64,000 nt of DNA, taken from NCBI RefSeq assembly GCF_000344685.1, contig NW_006920416.1, positions 1,424,603 to 1,488,602 of the forward strand, in the 5' to 3' direction. Positions within the stretch are counted from its first letter, which is position 1, and each line of letters starts with the position of its first letter. Of this stretch, positions 47,332 to 58,231 are shown piece after piece. The DNA comes from Gloeophyllum trabeum ATCC 11539. Taxonomy: Eukaryota > Basidiomycota > Agaricomycetes > Gloeophyllales > Gloeophyllaceae. Below the pieces are notes generated by a model that worked only from the letters and a program-made list of their open reading frames with translations, had not been told where the DNA came from and made no database searches. Made by a program: the position numbers and the translations under genes.

Positions 47332-47550
47332 CGCGTGGCCTGGCTTAAGGTGGGCCTTGCGATGTAAACGTTTTTCGTAGATGACACAATGCTTGTTGGA
47401 TAGGTTTGTGGCTGTTTCGCATGTATACGCACCCCTTGGACACTTGCATAATTTATAGGATCGTGAATACATGTGCTACTCATCAGATTACTTATGACAC
47501 GTAGCATGATCCGCATTCGGTGGATGCTGCGATCGAAATAATGGAAATAC

Positions 47551-48153
47551 CTATTTCTGAGATACCTCCTGTAGAGGTGAGTACATCGCGTGGCTCGGAA
47601 AGAGACGCACGTTCTGGTTAATGTCGTATGGTCGCTGACCATGCTTAGCTTCCCATTTCACGGCCGCCTTAAACAGCTTTGACTCCGGCGGCTTGCACTC
47701 GGCATTATCTCCGTACCAGGTACCAACCCAACCCAACGCGTTCTTCGGTTCGGCGATATGGGACTCAGGGATCGTGTTACGTGCACTCACCGAGCTCTCG
47801 GCTCGATACTCTGGACACCAATGCCCCGGCATATACCCGCTGCGGGCGCTCGAGCGGTTGTCCAAGGACATAGCGCCGAACCTGCGCTCCGAGACGGAGA
47901 GGCCCACCCGGCAGGCACACCCCCCGAGCAACGGCCGGAGCGCCAGTGTATCTCGATACATGCGCACCCATGCTGACAGTAAATCGGTTCGCTGGCTGGC
48001 GATTGCTACGCCGATGGAGGCCAGCACTCCCGGTTCCGGGATGGCATGGTAGAGGCTTTTGGGTTGTCGTCCCGACGATACTCGGTCGAAGGTCTGGATC
48101 TTCTGAGCAGCCAAAACGTGCTCTGGAAGACCGCTCACCGGTACATTATACAA
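47551..48153 (-). CDS. Hypothetical protein, unrecognised (may be spurious)
   Basis: An uninterrupted 200-codon frame from an ATG at 48153. It contains four cysteines (in CAC, WCPEY and ECKPP) and a long Arg/Ser-rich middle. No domain, signal peptide or paralogue is recognised. It lies in a gene-poor stretch. An intron-like GTGAGC follows the third codon, so the true 5' end could differ. The frame may be chance. Confidence 0.22.
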   Translation of the reverse strand: MYNVPVSGLPEHVLAAQKIQTFDRVSSGRQPKSLYHAIPEPGVLASIGVAIASQRTDLLSAWVRMYRDTLALRPLLGGCACRVGLSVSERRFGAMSLDNRSSARSGYMPGHWCPEYRAESSVSARNTIPESHIAEPKNALGWVGTWYGDNAECKPPESKLFKAAVKWEAKHGQRPYDINQNVRLFPSHAMYSPLQEVSQK

Positions 48154-51100
48154 AGTGCGCCGTAGAACACCTCTGTCCCGGAGCTGACGCTGGACTCACC
48201 AGTTGTCCGGTGTTCGGTACATGACTACGGCAAGAGGTGATCTAACGATCTCAGGCGACGTTGGTGGATGCCCTTGTGTGTTGTATCTCGATGTTTATTG
48301 ACTGCAATAGCCCGATATCATAGGGGGATCCTAGTGACTCGAACAGATTCTGTCATTCGATGAATGTTCCCCCGCCTCGTGGTGCGCTCTGCAATCCCTA
48401 TGCGGATTGTGAGTTCAGCCAAAGTTAAGCAGTCGGTTCTTTCTTCAGTGGTGTGCCTTTGTCTTCTGTTTCTTTTTTGAATATTGATTCTCCTCGGGGA
48501 CGGGGGAGTGGGTGGGCCGATATCTGTGAGATTGTGGTGTGCTGGACTGATTGCCACAGCAGGGTACTGAGAATAGATCATGACTTTTGGTCGACTCATT
48601 CCCTGCACGTAAGTACTAGCCTTGCATCTCGCCATGCGTGAGACTACTATCTCTGCGCTCTGTCTGGTATCCCCACGGCCCTTGGTATCATGATGAACAA
48701 ATTCTGTGCATGGCGCCATTCTTGGAGGCTTCTGCTTTCGTGATGTAGGTGCCAATGGAGATGATGATATCTTTCCCCAGACTGGCGTAACAGCTTTGCC
48801 CCAGCCCCTGTAGTGCGGCGAGCACTTATCATCTCGCAGCGTATCTCAAAAAAGGTCCTATACCATCTCTTATTGTGTAAGAGCGGGGGATTCTTCCGAT
48901 GTGACGGCGTCTTGAGCGCTAGCAGTCTAAAGGGCTCCCGAGCTTTGGCCAGCCAGTGAGCGCTGGCTGTGGGCAGCGAATTAAGAGGATGATATGTTTA
49001 ACCACCTATTCATTGGTCAAAGATGATGATTGGTCATTCATTTGCTCTCAGCAACGTAGCCTATGTAAACTCAGTATACGTTCCGCGTCAACCCGGAATC
49101 GAATACTATTGGCAAGTGAGCCGACGGGCCACTGGTACAAAGCTTGGGATACCAAATATTTTACGAATTGACATAGCTTAAGCTGTATTCCTTGTACTCA
49201 GTGATAAGGTAAACCGTACACATGTATACCCAACTCCGAGGTTCTCAACCTGAGAACGGTTCTGGTGTTCTGGTCGAGGCTGAGCATAAGTTATTTTGAG
49301 CAAGTCCGGGGTTCACCAATCCCCTGTTTCCCCAGCCACTTCCACTGACTAGTATTACTTGAGTAATATCGAGCCGAAGGTATCTGCATTTCTCCTGCTA
49401 ACCAAAAGCATAGCCAATAGGGGACGGACTGAAAATGCCCCCGCGTTCATCCAGGTGCGGTACAAGACGTCGGCACCGCCACGCAGATCGCATCTGACAG
49501 AAGCGATGCCCGGCACGTGTCCAGGGACGAAGCCCCGCTCTACCTTCTGTGGCTGACTGTTCCCATCCAGCGCGGGCATCGCATTGTATAGTTTATCCTG
49601 CTCTTCATCCTCCAACGGTTAGTTCTGCCACAGAGCCTTGGGCATCTTTTCTCAAGCGTTCAACATCGAGGAAGTGATGCAGTCTCGGTACTTTTTAATG
49701 AGTACATAGGCTGTGCGTTCTTTCATTATCGGCAGATAGGAGTAAGAGGAGCGCGGAGTCAGTAACGGGAGCCCCCCGATATCCGAGATGTAATTATGAC
49801 CTCGGAGATGTCCTCGACGGATCTGAAGTCTATTCTCCCGGGGAGGTCTTTGTAAACCAACAACACAGGTTTACCGTTCCCATGTGGTGCTCCCAGCGTA
49901 GCATTGCGCAATTCGAAGGGTCCGACGTTGGATCATTCCACACAGGATCCTTGGCGAGGACAATAGGACGGCTAATCCGAGGACAAGAAACGCACCGTGC
50001 CGAATCGCGCCCAGCGCCATCTGCTTGTGGTGCCGCTGAGTGCTCGCTGTAACCAAGATAGCGGCTCCATTCGCCAGGTGCGGCGGCACTCACCGCTTCC
50101 CACCACCCAACAGACGTCCAGGTGCCTGTCAGATTACGGTGCGCACCGCCATCTTGTCACCGGGGTGTTCCCATCACCCAGACTGCCTTTGTTCCTGTAT
50201 CTGCATCATTATTGTACGAGCTGTCCATCATCCCAGGCAGTCAATCAAGCTCACCGACATAGCACGTCCCCGCGGCCCCCCTAATGCGATGGTTGGCTGA
50301 TGGTGAGTGCGTCCGCAGCAGTGCGTTGTTCGATGGGATGAACAATGCGAATGATGCATCTACAGGCACCGGCAATCCCTATGCTCACAGGCATAGCCGC
50401 GACGCTCACCCCCCGGTAGCGCGGCTATGGGGCCTGTCATTCAGTCCAATTGTACTGGAGATGGACCACAGCATCGCCAATCGCCCTGCTGACCGCTGAT
50501 TCTGATCCTCAGCCTGACGCCTCGGAGCCTTGGATTTTCCTCGAGCCTGTTCATTGGCGAGTGACCAGGGACCGTGTAAAGGCCGGTCAATCATGGTCGC
50601 AGAATTTGACCATCAGGTCGGGGATCCTGATCTTGGGTTTCTCTGGTCGGTGTCTTCGATGTTCCCGGCCCCGCGGTAGCGGGAAAATACCCTCCCAAGC
50701 TTCAAGCCTGTGGAATGCCGGTGAATCACATACGATAGCGTGGTTCGGCATCATTCAAGGTTGGGGTCGAGAAAGAAGTAAACGCTCCCGAAGGGTTCGT
50801 GTAAACGCCGGGTCTCGGTCGATATGATGAACTCATACCTTGCATCGTCTGTGCGTGATGGGCATCACCCGTTTGCTAGCCTCGTGGCAGCCGAATAGAC
50901 TGTTCTCGAGGACGTACTGCCATTGTTCAGCTGTGCACTCGAGATCGCCGACTCCAACTTTCTCTCGATTATCAGGCCTCGACTTCTTCCATGGACTGGG
51001 ATACTTGCTTTTGTCTTACCATCCCCGTCCGTCCTGTTCCCCGGGCGTTGCTCTTCGACAATGGCTGTTCATCGATGAAACCACATCGCCTGATCCCACA

Positions 51101-52636
51101 TTCTAGATTCCAGTTAGTGTATTGTCGTCCAGGTGAACTCCGAATACCTGTCAAGTACGAGTGCCCCTGTAATTGAGAGTATCATATTTCAAAATGGCCC
51201 AGTCAGAATTCTCTGGAGGCGCCTTAGTAGCGTATACGCGGGATTCCATTCCTGTGCGTACACAGCGCAGATGATTCGGGCTCGGGTTGAAGCTAGAGTT
51301 GTGATGTTTCTTGGTTATTCGGTTCCACACGCGATGGTTATCGATGCGGGCCAATGCATTTGCGCAGCTTCTGCCGTGTATTCAGAGGACCGACTGAGTG
51401 CGCTTTCCCTTCGCAGTGCTAGCACATTCATGTTAGCTGGTCACAGGCACAGGACGGCTCGCCACATCGATCATCGCCATGGAGCATATACAGTACGCGT
51501 ACGAGGCTGACGTCGGTGACTAGTACTTGATGACACTCCCTCCGGATAGCATGTCAGACTGCCTACTGACTTACACTTTGCGGTGCGCGCTCGTCAGCGT
51601 CGGCGCAACCTGTGCGCGCACCCAGTGTGCCACCGCGTTATGGACGGCATGATGGGCGATCTACGGCATAGCCTAAGTAAATGCGTCTGCAGTGATCCGG
51701 GGTGTCAGGTACATTTCCGGACGAGATCTTCGTCTGCAGCGCAGCGCAGAGCGAGCGAAGAAGGCGGGTTAATTGCATACATACTGTTACTTCGAGGATG
51801 GCTGCGAGGCGAGCCCGCAGGAAGAGCAGGGTCGGTTCACGGCATGTTCTGTCAGATACGATTCACCTTCGCGCGAGCGCTGGGACTTCCATTATTCCGC
51901 TAGTCTGTGGTCGATAAGAGCGCTTGCCATCATCGCAGCTTCGGATTGGGACTGGCTGCCTGATACGGGGCGCCTGCGAGCGTCTCAGGCTTGTCGCACT
52001 ATAACGGTCCAGTCGTGCTGTCTGATACCTGGTGGCACTAAACCCTGGGTCAGGATAGCTCGAGCCCGGATCATGGTCGCTTACCCAGCGCAAGTCCATT
52101 CCAAGCAGGCCTTGTTCTTGCGTATTCGGCTCGCGCCTGTGCCAGTGGCGCAGAACTGGCTGGGTGCGGCAGGCGTCTACCAGGAGACACGATCTGTCAG
52201 CGCAATTGGCGCGAACGGGGGGAAATACGTGGGCGCCATGTGGCATCGCGGACGCTGGGCGAACCAGTCCGACGGCCCCGGAAGCAGTACTCTGCCGTAA
52301 GAGTAGCGAGAAAGGATAGAGAGATCCGGAGTCCGACATTCGGTTCCAGTGCTGGCCTCCTTTCATCCCTCTACGAAAGTAGAATACCGGCCACAGCCTT
52401 TGCGAGTCAATGGGGATTCCATGTCGTGGACATGTCGAGACAACGTCTCCGTTGCAGCGTCTAGCTACTTTTGTTATCATTGAATTCCCGTGAGTGCCTG
52501 TGATCGTCGACGCCGGCAGAGCCTGTGTTTCCGGAATTTCGACAAGCCAGAGTGCGGTATATGCACCGGACGCGTATAAAGAGGGAGGGGGGCGGCGGGG
52601 GCAGCCAGAGCCAGCGTGCTTACCACAGCTCCCAAC
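48154..52636. other. Gene-poor stretch, 4.5 kb
   Basis: Dozens of short frames on both strands are open, but none shows motif, intron pattern or codon bias like the neighbouring genes. No tRNA, inverted repeat with target duplication, or transposase fragment is recognised. It could be decayed repeat or pseudogene DNA. Confidence 0.4.
52575..52580 (+). promoter_or_regulatory. TATA box of MOCOS-like gene
   Basis: TATAAA lies 62 bp before the ATG at 52637 and is followed by a purine-rich GAGGGAGGGG tract. Confidence 0.45.
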
Positions 52637-54572
52637 ATGGGCAACTCTCACTCAACCACCGCCGGACACCCCGCCATCTCGCGCAAACGCTCCTTTGCCC
52701 ACAACCTCGCCCTCGGCTGCGCGTCGCCGTCGTCCGCGAACAGCTCTATCATATCCGACAACCACACTTTCGTCAGCGAGAAACATCTGCTCAGCGAAAA
52801 ATCCAGCTTCGACCACCTCCCGCTCTATGCGCAGCCGCCGCCCGACTTTACCCAGGACGAGACCGCGAGCGCATACAGGGCGTTTCTGAAATCGTACCCC
52901 GAGTTCCAGTCGACATGGATCATTGACTCGCTACGGCGCAGCGATTTCTCCAGGCTCGACCGCGGCGGAGAGACATATGTCGACTACATGGGCGGCTCGC
53001 TTTACCCCGAGAGCCTAATTCGCGTCCATTCCGCCTTCCTCAACTCTACCGTCCTCGGAAACACGCATTCAGTCAGCCCCAGGTACGATACCGGCCTTCA
53101 TGGGCAGTGGCGCAACTTACTAACATGCTCTACTAGTTCCCGGGTTTCGTCCACCTGCGCTAGCGAGGCGCGGGCGGCCGTCCTTTCGTTCTTCCGGGCC
53201 CCGCCAGGCTACACCGTTATCTTCACCGCCAACGCCACAGGGGCTCTCAAGCTCGTCGGCGAATCGTATCCATTCACCGAGAACAGCAGCTACGTCCTAG
53301 GTGCCGACTCACACAACAGCGTGCACGGCATACGCCAGTTCGCCATTCAGAAGGGCGCGCAAGTACACTACATCGAGTCGACGCAGCACGGCGGATTCCA
53401 CGTCGCGACAGCAAAGGTAATGCCAATCACCCGCCCGGCGTGTTCTCGTTCTGATGCTCACGCGTCTCACTTTGCGAAGGCTACCCTCGCGCGTCATAAA
53501 CCGCGAAGGCGGGACAGCGCGCCTTCCTTATTCGCCATGACCGGCCAATCGAATATCTCAAACTCTAAAAACCCGCTGACGCTCCTAAAGTTTGCGTCGT
53601 CGCTCGGGTACCACACGCTGCTCGATGCGGCCGCGTTAGCGCCTACTTCTGTTATCTCCCTAGAGGAGACGCCGGTCGATGCCATGGCCGTGAGCTTCTA
53701 CAAGATGTTCGGCTACCCCACCGGCGTGGGGGCTCTCGTCGTGAAGCAGTCCTTCCTCGCAAAACTCAAGAGACCGTGGTTTGCCGGAGGCACCGTCGAC
53801 GTCGTCCAGGTGCCCGGGAATCTCGTCACGATGGCGCACGACCTCCAAGAGCAGTTCGAGGTAAGTTTAGCCGTCACCCCTATCTCCTGCCCCTTGTTGA
53901 GCCCATCACCCCTCAGGACGGAACCATCAACTATCTCACCCTGCCAGCAATCACTGACGGGCTGCGCTTCCTCTCCGCGTATCTCCCCTTCCTCCCACTG
54001 CGGCTCTCGTGCCTCGTCGACCACCTCACCACGTCGCTGTCCCAGCTGCGCCACGAGCGCGCGGGCACGCCCGTCGTGCGCATCCTCTCCCGGCTTCCAG
54101 GCCGGCGACTAAGATCCGTCGGCGAACAATCAGACACCGGATCTGTCGTGGCGCTGATCTTCCTCTCCGTGAGTCGCCGCCGGCTATCTATCCATCGCCC
54201 TTAGTCATACATACTGATAAAATGCCACACCAACAGCCGTCGGGCGCGATGCTCCCGAACTCGTTCGTCGAGCACGCCGCGTCGCAGCAGCACATCTCGC
54301 TGCGCACGGGGTGCATGTGCAACCCCGGCGGGGCGGCGGCCATCCTGGGCATCCAGGAGGACATGGCTCGGCTGTACCCGGGCGTGACGCTGAAGGACTT
54401 CGAGGAGGTCGTCGGGCGCGAGCTCGGTGTCGTGCGCGTCAGCCTTGGGCTCGCGAGCACGTTCCAGGACGTGTGGCGCGTGATCCAGTTCGCGGCGGCG
54501 ATGGCGTGCGAGGGGACGCGCCAGGCCATGTGGGAGGACTGGATGAGCACTAAAACAGGTCAGGCTATTTAA
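52637..54572 (+). CDS. Molybdenum-cofactor-sulfurase-like PLP enzyme (class V aminotransferase fold)
   Basis: Exons 52637-53082, 53137-53416, 53480-53860, 53917-54168 and 54237-54572 code for 564 aa. PLP-dependent desulfurase features are present: YVDYMGGSLYPESL, the HSVSP loop, FTANATGALKLVGESYPF, GADSHNSVHGIR, LDAAALAPT, the Schiff-base lysine in SFYKMFGYPTG (Lys317) and the sulfur-accepting cysteine segment SLRTGCMCNPGGAAA. This matches the N-terminal domain of MOCOS/HxB. The C-terminal MOSC domain of true Moco sulfurases is absent, so it may use another acceptor. The start at 52637 gives a Ser-rich, probably disordered leader of about 60 residues. It is convergent with USO1. Confidence 0.87.
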
Positions 54573-54848
54573 TTTGTTAATATGAGAAGGAGTTCGGGGG
54601 GACGTGTTGTATCATTATCACTCATCATATCGAATACCTGTACGAATATCTCGAACATTGTATTGTTGGAAACCATCCTTTCTCGGCTTTTTTCTTTTTA
54701 TTCCTCTCCCTCGATTTTCTCTCACCTAGTCTTTCCCTCGCGTTATCCCATCGCTCGTTTTGTACAATGTATAACATCGTAGAAATTCCATTCGCATTCG
54801 GATTCCAAGTTCGAAGAGTCTTAGTTGTCCTAATCATAAGGTCGAAAC

Positions 54849-57800
54849 TCACTCTTCGTCTTCCTCTTCGTCATCGCCTTCGTCTTCCGATACTTCGAGG
54901 CCAGCCTCCCGAAGACGCTGCTTGTCTCTGCGACGCTTGCTACTCAAGTCATCCAGAAGCACGAGGAGGTCTTCCTGCTCTTTCTCTACGTCCTGGCGTT
55001 TCTCATTCGAAGACTGCAGCTCTGACGTCAACTGAGAAACCTGCGTTTGCAAGGCAGTTGTCTGCGGAAATGTAAGTTCTACATGCGAGTACCGAGAGGA
55101 GCGCGGGTGCATGCTTACTTCTTGCTCCTTCTCTGCCAACGCCGTCTTCAGTTTGTTCTGCAACGTTTCGATTTCTTGCGCCTGCTTTCGAATCACCTCT
55201 CGCAAGGAAGCAACCACGGCTTCTGCCTCAGGACTCTGCCCTGGAATACAGTTGGACGCGGGTCATCGCGGCCGCTTCGAACTACTCACCTGCGGAAGAC
55301 GATAACGAGTTGGGATCTGTGCGGATCCCTCGCTGGATCGTATCTTTTTGGGATGCAAGGGGTGAGAAAGGCGTTTCGGGCGCTAACGTGTGAGCGCTTA
55401 CAATAATTCGACTTCAGGAAGTCGACGAAAGGCCAATCGAACCATATCTCAGCTTCGTCAGCTGTTTCCGGTTTGAGCCCCGGCTGCGAATGAGCAGGTG
55501 TCGGATAGGGCAGGACTGTCGATTCGGGGGACACCGCTTTCAATCGCTCGTCTTCCCGTAGACGCGTGATCCGGCCCATCAGCGCGTCAACCCCGAGTCG
55601 ATTCAGAATTGGGTGGATGGTGGCTCTGGCGGCAGTCAACAGATATCAGAACTTCGCCGCAGACGCGTGACGTCGCACATACCTTGTCACTTCCCCAGGC
55701 TCCCTATTGAATTCGTAGCAGATTCCCAATAGAAGCGCGCATAGACCCGGAACGAGGACGTCTGTTTCTGAAGTCTGATTCACGGGTTCTACCAACTACC
55801 GATCGCAATTCGAGTCAGGATAGTCCCGAGAGTCAGAGAAGCGGGTTAAGCGAGACGCACAATTCCCAAACCGCCGGCATCTAAAAATTCCCGAACTGCC
55901 TTGGGGTCTTCCCAAAGCCATTGAGATAGAAGACAGAGGTAGACGGTGACAAGTCGATCCCATTCGCGGGCCTCTCGGTCAGAACTCGAAGCCCGAGAAC
56001 GCGATAGCAAGGCCAAAGAAAGGTGTTCGTTCAGAAGCTGGATTAGCGTTTGCGGGGAATCGTCGTCTTCTTCAGTTGGCTGCGGTTCTTGCTGAGCTTG
56101 CGAAGGAGGGCCGCCGTCAGCAGGCACAAAGAAACTGCCGCCGTCGATACCTCCCGCAGAGGGGGGCTTGATCGATCGTGCCAACGCTTTGGCGCGTGAA
56201 GAGTTCCGGATCAAGTGAGCGAATAAAATCGCAGCTAGTTGGGTGGAGATAACCGAGGCGGGGACGAGGGGCGAAGTGGGGGGCGTGGCGAGGAACTGAA
56301 GAAGGGGGGTGACGGGGGGCGGGGTGGTTGAATCTGCTCGGTTCAATCGTTCCATACGTCAGCGGGCCCGCTCCCGTCGTACAGTATGGACAGAATCCAC
56401 ACCTTCAGGAGGCACCATGGCCTGCAAAATGAGTAGGCGGACGTCATCTTGGCCCACGAAGCTCTATACGATTGAGACATCAATGCGTCGACTCGGAGAG
56501 GGCCAACATCTGCACGTACTTCGAATACGCTGGCGGCCGTTGCTCGAAGTTCCAAGCCTTCCTTATCTCGTCTAGCACTGTATAGTCCGCTGTATTCGCC
56601 GCTCAGGACCAGTTCTACAAGCGCATCGAGGGCGGAGGCAGGTTCTAGCCGATCCCATTCTTCTCCATTGGTTTCTGGAACAGGCATGTATGTAGTAACT
56701 AGTATGTCTGTCAGGGGGAGGGATTGATTGATGGGAAGAAGTCGTAGAGACTATAGGCGCGTGATATGTAAACCAAAACAAGCTACTGACGTGGAACGTA
56801 CCTGTGTTTTCAAGGCTGTCGGTGCATTGGATGCCAGCGCCATTTCCAACAAGCATCGCGTAAAGGGTGACAAGCCATTCACCTGGAGACGTCATATGAG
56901 TATTACACCTACCGATCAGCTGAACGTTACACTGACACTGCTACCTTCATTGGCAGCAAGCATACCCAGGATCCCTACTACTATACCAGCATTCTGGCCT
57001 TTTTGGGCGTCCCAGAACTGTAAGGCAAACTGCTGTGGGGCAGCTTCGTGGATGGGTAAGTTCGGAGGGAATTGCAGGAGAGACAAGAGCACCATGGCCA
57101 TGGGCGTCTCTCGAAAATAGCTCTGTAACGCAACGTTAACAAATAGTTATGCAGACCACGGAGCGTCGTGCCTGGTTAGAGGTATTGAAACGCAAGAGCC
57201 CATCAACGCAAAGCAAGGCATCCTGGACAACGATACCACCTTCAACACCGCCCTCCTGGGTTATAATGTTGAACAACCTCTCAAAAGCGCCCTCGAACGC
57301 GAGGACTTTCTGGATTTCAGGACTTTGCGAAATGAGAGACTGCAACATAATAATTGCCTCTACAGCGCGTAAATACTCGAGTTCTCCAATCTAAGCACTC
57401 TGAGCACAGACCATTACGAATGATCTCCCTTCTGTCCTCAAGAACGGCCATGATACCCGCTGGGCCGGCTGGAGCCGTCAGGAAGTAACTCTGGACGAGC
57501 TGTCGCCTATTGCGGAGGAGAGTCGACAGAAACTGTAGAGCACCGTAACGCGTATAGAACGTCTGATCAGCAGCCAGCAATGCAAGCAGCTTGTGGGCGG
57601 CCTTGTCATCGGCCAGGACACGATCCGAATGCTTGAAACCTAGCTCCTTGACCTCAGGACTTCCCTCCTCCGTATCACACAGAGTATTGAGCGTTTCTAG
57701 GACAGCTTTCCCAACGTCCGCATCCAGTTCAGCGTCGTTCTGCAAGACCTCCAGTAGACCGGGTAAAGCGCATTCGCCGACATCTCGCTTGTGATCCCGA

Positions 57801-57955
57801 GACAGGCCCTTGAGTGATAATACCGAGGCTCGGCGATCAGCAAGTAAAGTCGACGGCGAGAGTCTGTCGCTGAGCCTCGAGATTGTCTCAAGAGCCGTCT
57901 GAGGAGCCCCCGTCGGCCCTCGCAAAGCCACGTAGGTTTGAGACAGGAATTCCAT
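54849..57955 (-). CDS. USO1: USO1/p115 vesicle tethering factor
   Basis: Exons: 57955-57412, 57359-57172, 57122-56937, 56882-56802, 56750-56520, 56463-56403, 56333-55861, 55795-55683, 55625-55402, 55343-55290, 55240-55119 and 55061-54849; 829 aa. The armadillo-like globular head is complete: FLSQTYVALRGPTGAPQTAL, LSLKGLSRDHKRDVG, RYGALQFLSTLL, REIIRNEAIIMLQSL, NTSNQSYFRETPM and GICYEFNREPGEVTR. A coiled coil of about 120 residues follows (IRKQAQEIETLQNKLKTAL), then an acidic tail ending DEEEDEE. The protein tethers COPII vesicles at the Golgi. The coiled coil is far shorter than in yeast Uso1 and nearer the metazoan p115 form. The intron 57171-57123 starts with GC. Confidence 0.92.
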
Positions 57956-58231
57956 GTCGGCGAGGAAGCCGGCGGCAGCGAGCACAGGAGGAGTATATTA
58001 TTGCATTATTTACAAGTTCTTGGATATCATTACTTGCATTGGACATATCTCCATCTTATCACGCGTAACGGGCAGATTAATCCTTGATCGCAAGTTCTTC
58101 ATCTGGTCGACTCACTCGCTGCAAGATCGCCAGCTTGGTTCAAGACTCATCGCCCGTACCGACGGAGAAATAAGCTGTTTCTTGCTTGTTGATAATATTG
58201 TCTAGGTGCCCAGCGAGACCGTGGTCGAAAA
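57956..58231. promoter_or_regulatory. Bidirectional promoter USO1 / ELP1
   Basis: 276 bp separate the two divergent start codons. No TATA box or other known site is visible. Confidence 0.45.

Noticed and set aside
51863..52651. 262-codon minus-strand frame ending upstream of the MOCOS-like gene
   Set aside because: Overlaps the promoter and start of a well-supported gene and shows no domain; the plus-strand frame at 51773-52300 is equally featureless.
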